Shown: positions 24,181 through 37,341 of the stretch, piece after piece
Layout of the letters: each line of letters starts with the position of its first letter
Position numbering within the stretch: position 1 is the first letter of the stretch
Source: Rhinopomastus cyanomelas
Lineage: Eukaryota; Chordata; Aves; Bucerotiformes; Rhinopomastidae
DNA: 64,000 nucleotides
Direction of reading: 5' to 3'
Assembly: GCA_013400115.1 (NCBI GenBank)
Contig: VXBP01005623.1
Location: forward strand, 377,327 to 441,326
The notes under the pieces: model-generated
What the model was told of the DNA's origin: nothing
Database searches by the model: none
The model's input: only the letters and a program-made list of their open reading frames with translations
Program-made: the position numbers and the translations under genes

Positions 24181-24670
24181 ACCAGAGATCATCTAGTTCC
24201 AACCCCCGTCATGGCCAAGGGCTCCCCCTACTAGACCAGGTCACCCAGGGCCCCATCCAACCTGAACTTGGACATTTCCAGAAAAGGAGCATCCACAACT
24301 GGTCTGAGCAACTTGTTCCAATGATTCACCACCCTTATAGTGAGGAATTTCTTCCTAATACCCAACCTAAATTACCCTCTTTTAGCTTGAAACCATTCCC
24401 CCTTGTCCTATCACTACAAACTCTTGTAAAAAGCCCTTCAGATACTAGAAGGCTGCTGTAAGATCCTCCCTGAGCCACCTTTTCTCCAGGCTGAACAGCC
24501 CCAAATCCCTCAATCTGTCCTTTTAGGAGAGGTGCTCTAGCCCTCTGAAAGTCTCTGTGGCCCTCCTCTGGACATACTCCAACTGTTCTGTGTCCTTTTC
24601 GTACTGGGGATTCCAGAAGTGAACATAGTTTTCCAGCTGAGGTCTCACGAGAACAGAGGTGCAGGGGGGT
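24181..24670 (-). mobile_element. CR1 LINE fragment, type E, lacking its own terminus
   Basis: Read on the minus strand it runs from the RT region at about 24670 to the 3' UTR at 24181. Landmarks on the plus strand are 'catccaacctgaacttggac', 'gaatttcttcctaatac', 'ttgaaaccattcccccttgt', 'caggctgaacagccccaaat' and 'ccagctgaggtctcacgaga'. It stops at 'gagatcatctagttccaacc', so its TCCCTTCCAA block and octamer tail are missing. The tRNA-like SINE begins directly at that point. Type E is a different lineage from the SINE's tail. Confidence 0.9.
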
Positions 24671-26264
24671 TACTACATACGTAACTGGTTATATCACACA
24701 TCAGTACATCGGCAATAAAATCCAAAACGTGTAGGCGACAACATTGGGTTAAAAGTTTCTGAGCACAGTTGCCACAACATAAAACTAATAGGAAACCTGA
24801 TTACGTTCTGTTACAATATCACAAACCTTTCTCTTGCCAGTATTTGTAATTTAACAGCTCTCCAGCACACGAACCTGCAGTCTTGCTGGGAGCACAAGAC
24901 TTCAGCAAGAAACTAGAAACGTGTGTACAGACTCTGGACAAGTACCTGGAGATACGGAGTTGAACTGCTGCAGGATTAGGAGCAGCACATAGGAGGACTA
25001 GTGAACAGGAGAGAAAGAAAGGCAGTGCATGAGGATATTAATCACAGATTCACGAACTCTGCTACTCATGGATGCATAGAAGAGCCATTGACTGAGGAGT
25101 CTGGGCTCCTTGTGTTCTCCTTTGTGCAGCTTTCTTCCTATGTATGAGACAACAGAGGTGCTATGCTACAGCTAGATTGACTACAGCCAGGAAAATCTGT
25201 ATTTCTGTAGGAGTTTTCTCCCCAGTTAAAGGAAGAACAGCCAAAGGATGCTCCAGCTGAGTTCTGTGCCCATCAGATGAAGGGCATGTACAAGCATTGC
25301 TCAGGATGACAAAACAGGTACTGAGAAACCCATGGCTTCATGGTCTAGTGTGGTATAAAAGCTGGAAGAGAGGAGGATTTAAAGACGTGCCAGACTGTCT
25401 ACATATCAGAAAGAATAACATCTAAAACATCCATGGAAGTTATAATTCAGGTTCTAACAGTAAAACACAGCTGTAACTTTAACCCATGGACTGAAAAGGT
25501 TTGATATCTTTATTGAAAGGCATCTGTACTAGCTTCAGATTAACTGTGACTGCTCTACTCTCTTTGCCAAAAGGGGTCTGGCAAACATTGAAAAAAAAAG
25601 CAACATACTCATTTTTTTTTTTCCCCAGCTACCAAATTTATGACCTATGAGGCAAATGTGAGCGTTGTTGATGTGGCACACATATGTGTTTCAGCCTTCA
25701 AGAGAAGTCCAGGGTAACTAAATCAGGCAGGAGCCAGTCTAATTTTTAAAGCCTTGTCTAGATGAAATACGGACCATGAAACATGTTCTTGCTGGAACAA
25801 CTGCTCAGGATGTGACCCCACAGAGTGTGTAACAGCCTGTAGTTTGTGTTACAGCTATTGGGTTGCTGGGTGTTTAGGGGCTATATCTCCATTGAAAAGA
25901 GATTATGAAGATGAGGACTGTGCCTTAGAGGCTTAAGCTATTCAGACAAAGACCCTAGGACTGGACTGGGACTCTGAAGGTGTTGGGGATTATCAAACAC
26001 AGCCAGCTACAAGTGCATCAGGAGAAAACTGCTCTTATAAATGTCTTCATCACAGGGGATGCTCCCTGTGGAGATGTGGAGACATACGACATGCTACCAA
26101 TAGCAGCAGTCACCGGCATTCCATGGGACTTGATTAATCCACTTAAGACTTCTTGTATTCTAAACTTGTGCTCACCACTGTCCTGGTCTGTATTTCATGT
26201 CCCATGCTCAGGAGGCCAAAATCCAGTGATGAAATGCTGCTGCTGTCCAGGATCTCACTACTCA
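24671..26264. other. Unique sequence, nothing recognised
   Basis: No open frame of note. A T-run at about 25613-25622 is the only low-complexity feature. Confidence 0.55.
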
Positions 26265-26345
26265 CCCATAACCCGACCTTGAGCAAGTCCCTTTGCCTTT
26301 GCTGTGCTTCAACATCTGGAAAAGCTGAGAAAATTCACTGAGCCC
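26265..26345 (+). repeat. MIR-like ancient SINE fragment
   Basis: The stretch CGACCTTGAGCAAGTCCCTT, then GCTGTGCTTCAACATCTGGA and AAAGCTGAGAAAATTC, follows the well-known MIR/CORE-SINE segment (TGACCTTGGGCAAGTCACTT, then a CTGTGCCTCAGTTTCC-like block and CATCTGTAAAATG). The match is imperfect, as expected for a very old copy. Similarity may continue weakly to about 26413. Identified by memory of the consensus only. Confidence 0.5.
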
Positions 26346-26640
26346 TGCAGAGCTGCCTTATCAAGCTGCTAATACCTGTCAATAATTTATTTGTCCAGAT
26401 GTGAAGCCCATTAAAAGCAAAGACTGGCTGACTACAGTAAATTTGGGATCAGGCTTTAGAGAAAACCTGAGCTACTACTGACTGCGTAATGGAATTACAG
26501 TTTAAGACATCTCTCTAAGGTGCCACCTTCCTACGTTTCTAAGCCTGTAGAGGAGCCACCTGGGAAATTCTTGATACAACTTTCTCAGTCAAAAAACACC
26601 CATTTGTCAAAATTAACTATGGTTTTCTTTTTCCAGGAAA
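26346..26640. other. Unique sequence between two repeat fragments
   Basis: Nothing recognised except the possible weak continuation of the MIR-like fragment up to about 26413. Confidence 0.4.
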
Positions 26641-26732
26641 CCATGTGACTTGGTCTAGGTGATCCTGATGTGGCAGGGGGATTGGACTAGATCTTTCGAG
26701 GTCCCTTCCAATCCCTAATGATTCTATGATTC
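26641..26732 (+). mobile_element. Very short CR1 LINE fragment, type A, 3' UTR only
   Basis: The copy has about 90 bases: CTTGGTCTAGGTGATCCTG, then GGCAGGGGGATTGGACTAGA, GAGGTCCCTTCCAATCCCTA and an ATTCTATGATTCC tail. It begins at the ORF2 stop region and carries the 'ccaatccctaatgattc' end typical of type A. The 'gat' of ACTAGATGATCT is lost by a small deletion. Confidence 0.92.
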
Positions 26733-29414
26733 CTTCAGACAAGTGTCACGATGTAAGAAAAAACATTAACCAAAAAAAATCCCTCCAGAGCAACACAAAC
26801 TGTTCATTCAGGTGCCAATTTCAGTTCAAAATTTCTTTTATTTGGAAAAATTCTTCCTAGTGACTTGGTAGTTACAGGGAAAAAAGCAAGTCCACAATAC
26901 AAGGGAAGATGTTCTGCCTAATCCTGCTGGAGATGGAAGCTGTGATTTCAAAACCAAACCATGTGACAGAGAAGCATCCTTCTGCACAAGCACAGAAACA
27001 CCACTCTTGACTGGCTGTGGTCTGAAAGGGCAGGAGAGTTCATGCTGGGACCCTTTAGAGGTGCATTGAGCACTTCTGGCTGCCCTGGATAAGCTGGGTC
27101 AGTGTTTGTTCTCATAAGGAATCTACTTGGGAAGTATGGAAAAAGAAGAGCAGAAAGTATAGAAATGGTGAACCCATTACTGCTTTCTGAATTTATTCCA
27201 TTTTAATGAGTTTGAATGGGACAAAGGAAGGAAAGGTGCTATGGGTGACAAAGCCAGCAGGAAGCATGGCTTAGCAGCCCAAAGAACACACATGGCAACA
27301 CTCACCCAAGTTCACGCACAAAACCAGTTTTTATCTCCTCTTCCCACCGCTGTTAGAAACATATGGGGTCCAAGAAAGAGTGTCTGTGTGACCCAAGGGC
27401 TCAGATAGGAAGGAAATAAAAGTGTGCAGGAGCAGAAGCAGAGGTTGTGGTGCCCTGATTGGAGAAGAGAACCTGTGATGAAAAACAAAGGGCAACAGCC
27501 TAGTGACAGTCAAATATGGGTACAAGTCCCAACAGAAACCTGTTTCAGACACTTAAGCTGAGCAACGGGCTTGGCTTAGCGGTTAGAAATGCTGAGTGTC
27601 ACACACGGTGTTTGAAGGCATCCTTCGACATTCTGGGGTACCGTTAGCCAGATTTTACTGTAGACGAGCCACACGCTCTTACTACATGGAGGATATTTTG
27701 AAGACGGAGATTTGAAACAGCCCCAAAGTTTAAAAACATTCCAGGGCAGGGGCAGGATCTGGTTTGGACCCGTGTACGACAAATGAGGATGAGCCATGGG
27801 CTGCAGAGGAGGAGTGGCCTGTTTGACTCTTCATTCATGTTGTAGATTGTCTGAAACACCCACTACTCTCTTTCAAATGAAAATCTGCTTGAAATACTTT
27901 CAGTGTGGTTGGTTACTGGAGCTTTTCCATTGCGTTTCGGTCTCTTTCTCTTAGAATTATTTTTCCTGCACTTCTCCAGTGTAAATGGATAATAAATGCT
28001 GGAATAGTGTGAAAAACTACTTCTCTGAAAAGGTCTCCGCCCAAGTAAAAATCTGCCTGTATGAGTGATCCTGCAAGAAAATCCATTCTCATCTCATTTT
28101 GAACCAGGCTACATCCAGATACAAAAGTGTGTGTTCATGGCGTCAGAAAAGTGTCTGGATGTGGACATTTATTAGATTTGAGCCTCTGAATTTCGGACTG
28201 CGAGTACAATCAACACTGAAAACACACTAGGGGCAACAATAAAAGGAGAAGTGAACAAAAAGCTTCCTCTCCTGAAGAGAGACCATCCCGTGCTGCTGTT
28301 ACTGCTTCACAAAAGCTTCCTCACACTTCCCAGACTTGCTCTTCCCTCACCTCTGTTGTTCCATCAGCTATCAAAGGCAGCAGCTTGCAACACCAGTCTC
28401 CCCTACCAGCTTTCTAGGCGTTTCACAGATCTTCATCTTTTCTTCATGTTTTGAAAGAAACATCTGTCGGTGGCAGCACACGTCCTTCACCTCCCCTCCT
28501 AAAGCTCTCCCCTGCCAGCACACACAGGGCACCTGAGAAGAGGCTCCTGGGGTATCAATGAGCAGCCTGATGCACTTCCCCACGTTCCCTCATCTCTTGG
28601 TAAGCACTGACTTGGCAGGCCTGAAGGAGGCTGTGTTTGCTTTCTCTGTTTATACAACACCGAGGTTCTTATCTGTGGCTAGGGCTCCTTGATCCTATCA
28701 TCACACAAATAACAACAGGCAAGGATTTAAAAGAAGAGCCAAGCAAAACATAAGGCTCCGTTGTTTGAATGGTTTTCACACAGTGTTGAAAAAGTCATTA
28801 TTTGATGGTAGCAGAGGTGGCTGAATCATGGTTTGGGGTTTTTTCAGGTTCCCCCCCCCTCCAGACTGCTCCATTACAGGGTTTTGTCAACAATCACCGT
28901 CAGTTCTAATTCTTCAAACAGGCAAAACCCTAGTGGAGCCAGAATTTCCACCTAAAGCCAAATGCCAGGTTTCCATCGGTCTCAACAGGCCTGGAATTCA
29001 CTTTGTCACAGCCTAGTGGAAGAGTATTTGTAGGAGCAAACCAAATAAATACATCTGTGTTTTTCTATGAAAAATCAATTGGAGACCCTGTTTTCCTGGC
29101 AAGATCAACACACAGTGATATAATGTGAGATACAGCAGGACCTGGAACAGGAAATGACTGCGGACACATTGTCAGGGCAGCAGTGGGTTACACAAGTGGC
29201 CAAAGCACAGAAAAACTCCTAAGAGCTTGCTAAGTGCTCCAGGAAATAAAATAAAACAAAATAAAAAACAAACCCAGAAAGAAAATGGAGTGCACAATGA
29301 AAATGCCGTGGCTGAAGTCTCTGCAAGGTTGAGAGGAAACACAGATGACAAACTATCAAAAGGAAAACAGCCTCGCGTGTCGGTTGCTGCTTAAGGTGTC
29401 GGATAGATTAAGAC
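26733..29414. other. Unique sequence, no gene recognised
   Basis: No recognisable coding region. A C-run lies at 28851-28859 and an A/T-rich run of AAATAAAA-like units at 29244-29273. Several frames of 60-73 codons show no family features. Confidence 0.5.
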
Positions 29415-29760
29415 GTCACACAATCATCAGGGTTGGAAGAGACCTCCAACATCATCCAGTCCAACCATCAACCCAACCCCACCCAGCCCACTAAACCCTG
29501 TTCCCCAGGGCTGCATCTACTCATTTTTGATCAGCTTCAGCAACAGTGACTCCATCTCCTTCCTGGGAAGCCTGTTCCAAGCCCTGACCACTCTGTCAGG
29601 GAAGAAATGGCCCAAGTTACAGCAATTTCCTCTTGTTCTATCACTAGTGACCTAGAAGACACTGACCCCCACCTCTCTACAACCTCCTTTCAGGTAGTTG
29701 TAAAGACCCTCGTTTTCTCCAGGCTAAACCATCCCAGTCCCCTCTGCTGTCCCTCAGATG
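29415..29760 (-). mobile_element. CR1 LINE fragment, type C
   Basis: The minus-strand 3' end lies at 29415 (GTCACACAATCATCAGGG). It is followed by 'aagagacctccaacatcatc', 'ccctgttccccagggctgca', 'ttcctgggaagcctgttcca', 'ttcctcttgttctatcacta', 'ctttcaggtagttgtaaaga' and 'tctccaggctaaaccatccc'. The 3' tail is shortened. It is truncated in ORF2 at about 29760, and the frames are broken. Confidence 0.92.
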
Positions 29761-32700
29761 TTGCCCTTTGCAAGAGAAAGAAAACATCTTGACAGGGATT
29801 TTGAGGAACTGGAGTAGCGACAGAGCAGCCAACTTGCCGAAGAGCAACACTCCGAAATACCTCAACATGAGAATTGGATGTTGAGAGGAACAGCTCTGTT
29901 AGGTGTCCAAAGGGTGGTTTTCCTGTTTAATCAAATTAATATGAGCTGAAGCACATGCACTCGAGATCACACGGAGTAGAAAAGGGCTCATCGATGACAC
30001 ACGTTGTCTAAACTTCACATGAGTGACTCCAAGGACACAGAATGACATTCTCTACATCAGACAGCAACAATATTCTCAGATAGTTAATAGTTTTGCTTAA
30101 GAGAGTCATCACTTGTTACAGTAAGTCAGAGCATTAGAGGGCAGTTGGCACAGTCAATCAGTGACGAGAAAGCACCCAGAAATGTGAAAAATCTCTGGGC
30201 AAACCCAGTGACTTGGTGCCTAAACCTGACTACAGATACCCTGCTGAGCAGGCACGTCAGGTTGAGTACTTTTGGGGAGGGATCTGTTCACTGGGAATTT
30301 CACTGAAACATTTCTCTCTATTTTTTGAACTTTTTTTTATATTAGAAGATTATTATACTTTCCCTCCCGAAAACACAAGGGGTTTGCAGTAGTTCTGGCA
30401 TTGTACCAACAAAAATATTTCAGGTGAATAGTTTTATGATTACATGTGAGAGAATTACTACTGGAACAGCAACTTCCACAAGGAAATTTAAAATCATTAC
30501 TGAAACATGAGACACTTTTTCTGAACGTGAGCTACAACAATGCAGACTTCGTACCAGAGAATAGGGGATATTTTTATACAGCATAAGAACATCATCTGAA
30601 CCGAGGGTTTCATCAGAAGTGTCACTGGCAAAGCTCCAAACTGCATCAAAACTGCTGATCTTTTATGTCCTGTCAGTCACACTCTGCTTGTAGCACTGCA
30701 CTGCCTGCTGCTTGACTCAGTGTGTCCCTCATTCCCCATAATTCATTTTCTTATGCTTCTTTATGTCTTCTAAATAATACTTCTGAGTTCTTCTAAACAC
30801 CCCTAAATAATGTTTAAATCTATGCTTTTAACTTTTAAGTTCGTTTGTTGGTGCATTAGATGTGTGTTTCTTACGAGCACCCCAGCAGAGGGGTTTTGCT
30901 GATAGAAGCTGGATCTCCAGGCACAGAGATGATGGACAGAGGTACAAGAGTCCACAAACCAGACCAGTCAGGAAAACAGGCAGTACACACACTGACCCAC
31001 AACCTCACTCCAAAAAGGACTTGAAGGACAAGTGGGTATGCCACATACATGGATGAGAAGACCACCTTGTTTAGCCAGCTACAATCTTTTCACTGAAGTT
31101 TCTCTCTGTTTCTTAGCCCTTGCCTCTCACACTTAATTCTGCACAGCTGTTTCAACTCCAGAAGTTTTTCTAGCTTTCAAATTACTAAGGGAAGTCACTT
31201 TATCATCTGACAAGATAAAGCTGAACGGAGCTCTCATAGCCATGATCTGAATTGCCATGCAGCACCAGCACAGCTCTTACCAAAACAAGGACAGACAGAA
31301 GAGCATCTCTGAGCTACAAGGCCAACCCAAAGAGGCAGCAGTGAGGTAATTCCATGACAGACCCCACATCACTGCTTTCCTTTAGCACTTCCCACATTTG
31401 GTGTGGAAGTGGCAGAGGGCACGAGGAAGTTCTTTGGGGAGCCACGCCAGACATGTGGCAGAAACAGGACACATGTCAAAACAGCTTTGTCGGAGCACAC
31501 AATGCACATTGTGCAGACGTGGCTGGGCAGGTCTACAAAACACAACAAGGCAGCCCACAATACAAGTGCAGTGATGAGAAACCAGATGTCTCACAGACAA
31601 GAGCCTTTGTTTTCATTGAAGGAAAGAGAAGTATGGAGTAGTTTTCAGTCTGAAGGGCCAAAGTACACTCAGCTCATGAAGTCATATCATGGACACTCAG
31701 CTACAGAAATAATTCTGCTCATTTCAGTGAGCAGAATAGAGAGGGGAAACACATGAAGTTTAAGCTAACAGAGAATAGCTGAATTTAAAAGAACATTCTG
31801 AACAAACCTCACAATTGTCTAACAGATGAAGAGACACCCTGTTCAAAGCTGTTTCTATTCCTTTATCTTTCACTATTTGATTAGTGATTACTCTTGGTTC
31901 TGTTTTCTTTTCCTCATATTCTTCAGGGAGTAGTAAAATCATATCCCTAGTAATTGAGGCTTTTGCAGGCAAAATAGATGAGTAAAGCTGGTTCTTTAAG
32001 CAGTCCTCACCACCCTTCCTGTGAGCTTGCTCAGATACTGCTCCTAAGAAATCATATTGACAACAGAGAACATTATTGGTTCTTAGGCTGATGTTCCCCA
32101 GCCCCAAGCACACCCTCAGAAGATTTATAGCAATATGTTAATCATTTTTATTTACATGCTGGCTACTGAAGCTTGTGCATCAGTGAAAGAGAAGGAAGTT
32201 GCAAATCACAGCAAATCATAACCCCTTCCACACAGCAGGAGCAGCAGCAGAGTAGGTCTAGCAAAGTATGTTTGAAGCCTGCGTTACAGAGTGTGAAATA
32301 AATTATCTTAAACTAACAGGCCACTCTTGAGTGGAGCTCAAGAAATGGGTTACAAATATGCCCAGCAGCTTTATCATATAGTCTCTGCAAATTCAAAAAT
32401 GGTGAGTCATTTCCAACAGTGGCCACAGTGGGACTGCGTGCAAAGAATACACCACCACGACACAGGGGTACGTGAGCACATAACACACGAGATAATGAGA
32501 GGAAAATAGAGGATTGCTGACCAAACACAACAGTTTTTGATATCAGATGCAATAATGATAGCCAAGTTGGCAATATATGAAAATAAGAGAGTTAATGTCT
32601 CAGAAGCATCAATATTTTATGAAGCCATAGATTAGATAACAGCTTGTTCTCAACTGGTTTGTTAGCAAAACCTGGTTTGTGCCGATATCATCTCCTGCGA

Positions 32701-35370
32701 GCCATGGCAGAGGCAATACGAAGACCTTGTAAATAACTTGGTTACCCAAATATTCTATTGCTTCACTCACAGTCCTTGTCCTGGCCTTTTTTTTAGTGAT
32801 TGATAAAAACACCACAGAACAACATGGCTACGACAGTGCTTTTAAAGGAGATGGAAGTCTTCATGAGGCCTTTTAGATTGGATACCTTTGAATTTAGGAG
32901 ACACCCTTACCTGACCAGCATCACCACTACACATTGCAACTCCTAACCAGATGCAAGGTCAGTTCTTACCTGTAGAATGCTGAGAAGACAAAGAAGATAG
33001 AAGAGAATAAAAGTGAAGGTAGAAATAAGAGAAGCCCTCTTAATGAATACGTTCAATGGGAGTCCTCGAGCTAGTACAGATCAAAGTCCCAGCCACAGCT
33101 GTTATGAGTTTTCATGGGCACAAGAGAAATTCACCCCATCCAAAGACACAGAGAGAACCAATGGTCATTTTATAAACAAAAGGACAACCCAAACCTCTCA
33201 GTTTTATCCTCATCCTACAGAACACAGAGCTACAAATATCCTTGTGTCATCCTGTCAATACTGCTGTTGGTGTCACACAAGCACATCTGTCTTCTCCATT
33301 TATGCAGCCATCAGAAATCCAAGTGATAGTTACACCTTCTAAAGAGGCAAGCACCTGCCACCTAATCTACCTCTTTCAGTGACATCTAATTGAAGACTTG
33401 AGCTCATGCAGAGAAAGGGAAAGTTTTTCAAACTGTCTAAACACTTTCTGTTGAATAGAAAAGAAAGGTTTCCTTCCACAGCTCAGAATAAGCCCTCCAG
33501 CATGACTGGACTAACAAAGAACTGGAATGTGATTGTGTCCTTCAAACACCATGCATCATAAAAATGCTTTTTGCATGGATGATGTGTCACAGCAAGAAGA
33601 AAAGTCTCCTCAGCCCTATCCCCCCAGCACTGCTAAAACTAAGCTATGGGTGCATTTCTTGAGTATGAGAATTTGTCCTGGGTAACTCCCAGTAACTTCC
33701 TCCTCTCAAGAGCACAGAGGTGGTGGATGGCAAAACCAGTAGTCCTCATAAAATTAAGTTTACCTGTGATCATACAGATGAGATGACTGATAGTAGGCTG
33801 TTCTTCCTGAGTCGGGCTGTAAACTGCTTTGCAGTGATAACTGGATAGGCACTGAGCTGGAGTAACCTTCTAGGAACTGGAAAAGCTAGAAGAAAAGCCA
33901 GCTGGCTCACATATATAAGGGATGTAATTAGGCCTAAAGGAGAGGATGATTTCAGCCTGTGTGATCTGCATTAAGTCCCTAAGAGCATTTTTGAGAAGGT
34001 ACTGATAGCACTTTGTGTGTGTACACCTGCTGAGATTTTAGCTTTCCTCAGTGTTCTAGATAGTGAGAAGATATCATCTGGAGAGAAGGTGGGAAGAACA
34101 TGAAGAAGGAATCTTGTGTCAGGTGATGTGATGGAAGAAGCTGACCACATAGGTTGGTCTCTGAAATTCACAGGTGAGGAACAACAACTAATATGTTGTT
34201 AGCAAATTAGACTGATTATGGTAGAAACAAAATGTCTCACACCTGTTAAAGGGAGAACAAGTGGCAGGTGGTGTGGCACATGCATAGGAAAAGTTGAGTT
34301 GTTAAGCTATAACAGATCATCGTCAACTATAGCCCCAAAGATGCACCAGTATAATCCTTCAAATAGCTCTATGATCAAGGCTAAAATTGTATTAGTAACC
34401 TGATCGGAGTGTGTTAGTACCTCAGCCCTTCCTGGCCCCACTACTGGCTTCCTAAGTGCAGAAGGAACTTCTAATGATTATAGGTCTCGTTTTAATGGAT
34501 GATGACAGACATTTAACCACTGAGAACTTTGTGCATAAAAATCTAAGCCAGAGGAATGAAGTGTAAACAGTAGAGCTGATTTGTTCTGGCTGTTTGGAAT
34601 CCTGAAGGGTTTCATGCTTTGAGTGAAAGCAAGGAAGAGCTCAGGTATTTTTCATCATTTGTATTGTCAGCAGGCAAATGCAAACAACTGCACCAAAGGC
34701 AGAAGAATGTCAAACTCCCTTTCCACTCTTTTTTTGTTTGCTTTCTACAGAGAAATGTAAGCTCTCCTTCAAACACCTCAGCCAAACCAAGGTGGTTCTT
34801 CCAGATTTCCCTGGACATTCCTCAATACCATTCGTCAATCGGATTTGTAGCGCTCAACAACACATGCTGAGCTGCTGCTGACAGAACCCTCTTTAGACCT
34901 TTGTGTTGATCTATGAAACATGCTGCTAGTTACTGCACCTTCCCCTAAACTAGCATCCACAGCTCCACTGCTGCTTATATTTCCTCACTGCTGTTGTCTC
35001 AATGTCCATATAGTGTCTTGTTCATGTGCTTCGAATCATTAGGATAACGAAGAACGTTTGTGTTTTCCTTCTGCACTGCTTGGGTTTTTGATTGCTTATT
35101 CCTAAGAGGGCTACCCTGTCCATTCTTTGTTTCTATATACCACAGCTCAAATTTTCTTTTCCAGCATAATGCAATTTTCACAGTCTTTTTAAAAGGTCCA
35201 AAGCCTCACAGACTCCGACTGGAGAGGCTGTGGGTGAGACTTTATTTTCTACAGTGTAAACAGACTAAATAAAAGGCAGGCAGGGCAGACTGAACTTCAG
35301 CCTCCAAAGTGTGTTTTTACTCCCAGAAGAGCACCATTCCCTTTCACACATAAGAAAGGGAGAAAAGAAA
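29761..35370. other. Long unique stretch (5.6 kb), no gene recognised
   Basis: The largest frames (31403-31756 + and 31760-32113 -, 117 codons each) resemble no known protein. I see no CR1, LTR, tRNA or simple repeat of note. AT-rich sub-stretches occur near 30330-30440. Confidence 0.5.
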
Positions 35371-35505
35371 GTGGGAGGTGTTCAAGGCCAGGTTAGATGG
35401 GGTCTTGAACAACCTGGTCTAGTGGGAGGTGTCCCTGCCCATGGCAGGGAGGTTTGAACTAGACGATCTCTGAGGTCCCTTCCAAACCAGGTTATTCTAT
35501 GTTCC
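35371..35505 (+). mobile_element. Short CR1 LINE fragment, 3' end (type E-like)
   Basis: The copy begins in the ORF2 terminal region (GTGGGAGGTGTTCAAGGCCA, then GGTTAGATGGGGTCTTGAAC) and passes 'aacctggtctagtgggaggt' and 'ccctgcccatggcagggagg'. It ends with 'gaactagacgatctctgagg', TCCCTTCC and a short ATTCTATG tail. The 'ctagtgggaggtgtccctgc' 3' UTR sets it apart from types A-C. Confidence 0.92.
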
Positions 35506-37311
35506 TCAGGGCAACATGATGCTGTCCAGGAGCTCAGTGGGGACTGCTGTCAAGCCCTTGGAGGGAATGTGGAGACAGGGACAGACAAGAGCCCAGTGTC
35601 ATAGGCAACCTGAACACATCCCTTCCCATCAAAAAAACTCCAGGAGCTACTGAAATGTCTAAAGGAAAGATGTGGCAGAACAGCCCCAGCACAAGTGCCA
35701 TGTGAGACAGCCAGAACTGCTCTGTGATGCCAAGCTGTGCTGCTACCAAGCTCTGAGAAGTAGTCTGAGAAGTTACCTCAGGTATCTACACCAAAGAGTG
35801 CTGCTTAGGAATACCGATGCGTCTGCTCTGCACTGTGCTGATATAACCTTAGTTTTCCGTTGCTGAATGGATTCTCCCTTCCCTGTCATCACTCCCTTAG
35901 CCTGTCCTTGCACTGCTTCAGCTTTCATTTGCTTCCTGAGCATTTGTTCCGAGAGTTACTCAAATCAGGGCAGCAGAACCTTTCCCAAGGCAGTGCGGAG
36001 GTTCCAAGTGTGGCAAAGGGGTGCGACACGCGAGAGGAGCGCGCAGATCTCCGCTGCAGCAGAAGGCAGGTTTGTTTTTTCTAGAAACGTTTCATTTGTT
36101 CTAGCAGGTGTGTCTGATACCTTTTGCATAATGATAAGCCCACACACATTCTTCATGCAAATAGTGACCCAACAGTTGCTCTTAGCTGCTTTAAGTAGTA
36201 AGTACCTGTAGGAACCTGCACTTACCCATGCACACGTGTTTGCAGAGCATTTGTACGGTGCAAAGTAAACACAACCCATTGTCCCAAGGGAGGGGACACA
36301 ACACTGCTGGGTTGGAGGTGCCCTGCTTTGGACAAGGCAGTCAAAATCAGCTGAAATTGTCAGAAGTACTGGGACACTTGGACCTCTCCTGTCTTCAACC
36401 AGATAACATTTTTCTCACGTGTGTTATCTGAAATGCCCCATCTTTCTCAATTATTCCTATTTCACAGAGTATTCAGGAGCTACTATACAAGAGCTACTTA
36501 AGGTATAAAACGTGAACAGCTCTGAGTGGGGTCGAGCCACCAACCTTTGATGGAAGGAGCATAGCTATTAGCATCCAATGCAGGCCAAAGCTCATCAGGT
36601 TGGACCTACCTTCTGATGGACTGTGACCCATTCTCACTGGGTTACCTACATTGACCCCACTTATCTGCTTTGGAGACTCAGGCTTGGCCAGCAGAGAAAT
36701 TCTCCTGTCCTTTATCACATGTCCTGCCAGCTTACTCTTTCCTCAATCTTCCAAGTGCTGTGCCTCAAAGGTCAACAGAGCACTTCGTGTACCAGCCTTG
36801 GCTATTAAGTGGGTCAAATTACTACTGAGAGCTTCTTTTTTCTCATTAGTGATTGCACTTCACAACAGAACCCTGTCTTGATAGATGGCTGAACAGGTTT
36901 CTAGTAGGAAAAATACACAAGAATATTTGTCAAAAAGGTTGTTCTGGCAAACAGGTCCGTGAGCTGCTCTGGTGACTCTTGGGGCTGCTGTACTTAGAAA
37001 GAAATAAAATAGATATTTGTATGTGTTGTGATGCCCTCACATACCTAAGTCTGCTTTAGGAACACCAAACTACCACTCTAGGGTATAACTCCAACAAATG
37101 CACCTACACAGAGCCAGCAGGTCAAATCTGCACCCGTGTTTGATGTAGGATGTTCGCAGCACTGCAGCGCCCATCGCAGAACTTAGGGGTTGTGAAGTAC
37201 AACAGAGGAGAGACAGGCATTTGCTTGTATCTCTCTCATAGCTGCTGATGTGGTCCCTCTCAGGTGTCTACAAACTCTGTTGAGAAGAAATAACTCAAAT
37301 TCACCTATGTA
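35506..37311. other. Unique sequence, nothing recognised
   Basis: No gene recognised. A small CpG-containing patch at about 35993-36062 is the only compositional change. Frames are at most 114 codons, without known motifs. Confidence 0.5.
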
Positions 37312-37341
37312 CTGCGGCAGGGGGATTGGACTAGATGATCT
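37312..37341 (+). mobile_element. Inverted 30-bp CR1 type A scrap
   Basis: CTGCGGCAGGGGGATTGGAC then TAGATGATCT is a plus-strand piece of the type A 3' UTR. It lies six bases from the minus-strand copy starting at 37348, and the two pair as a 21-bp hairpin with one mismatch (37321-37341 with 37348-37368). Neither side carries the octamer tail. Confidence 0.85.

Noticed and set aside
27571..27630. A GGCTTAGCGGTTAGAAATGC stretch resembling a tRNA D-arm/A box
   Set aside because: No matching B box at the right distance and no foldable acceptor or T stem could be seen.
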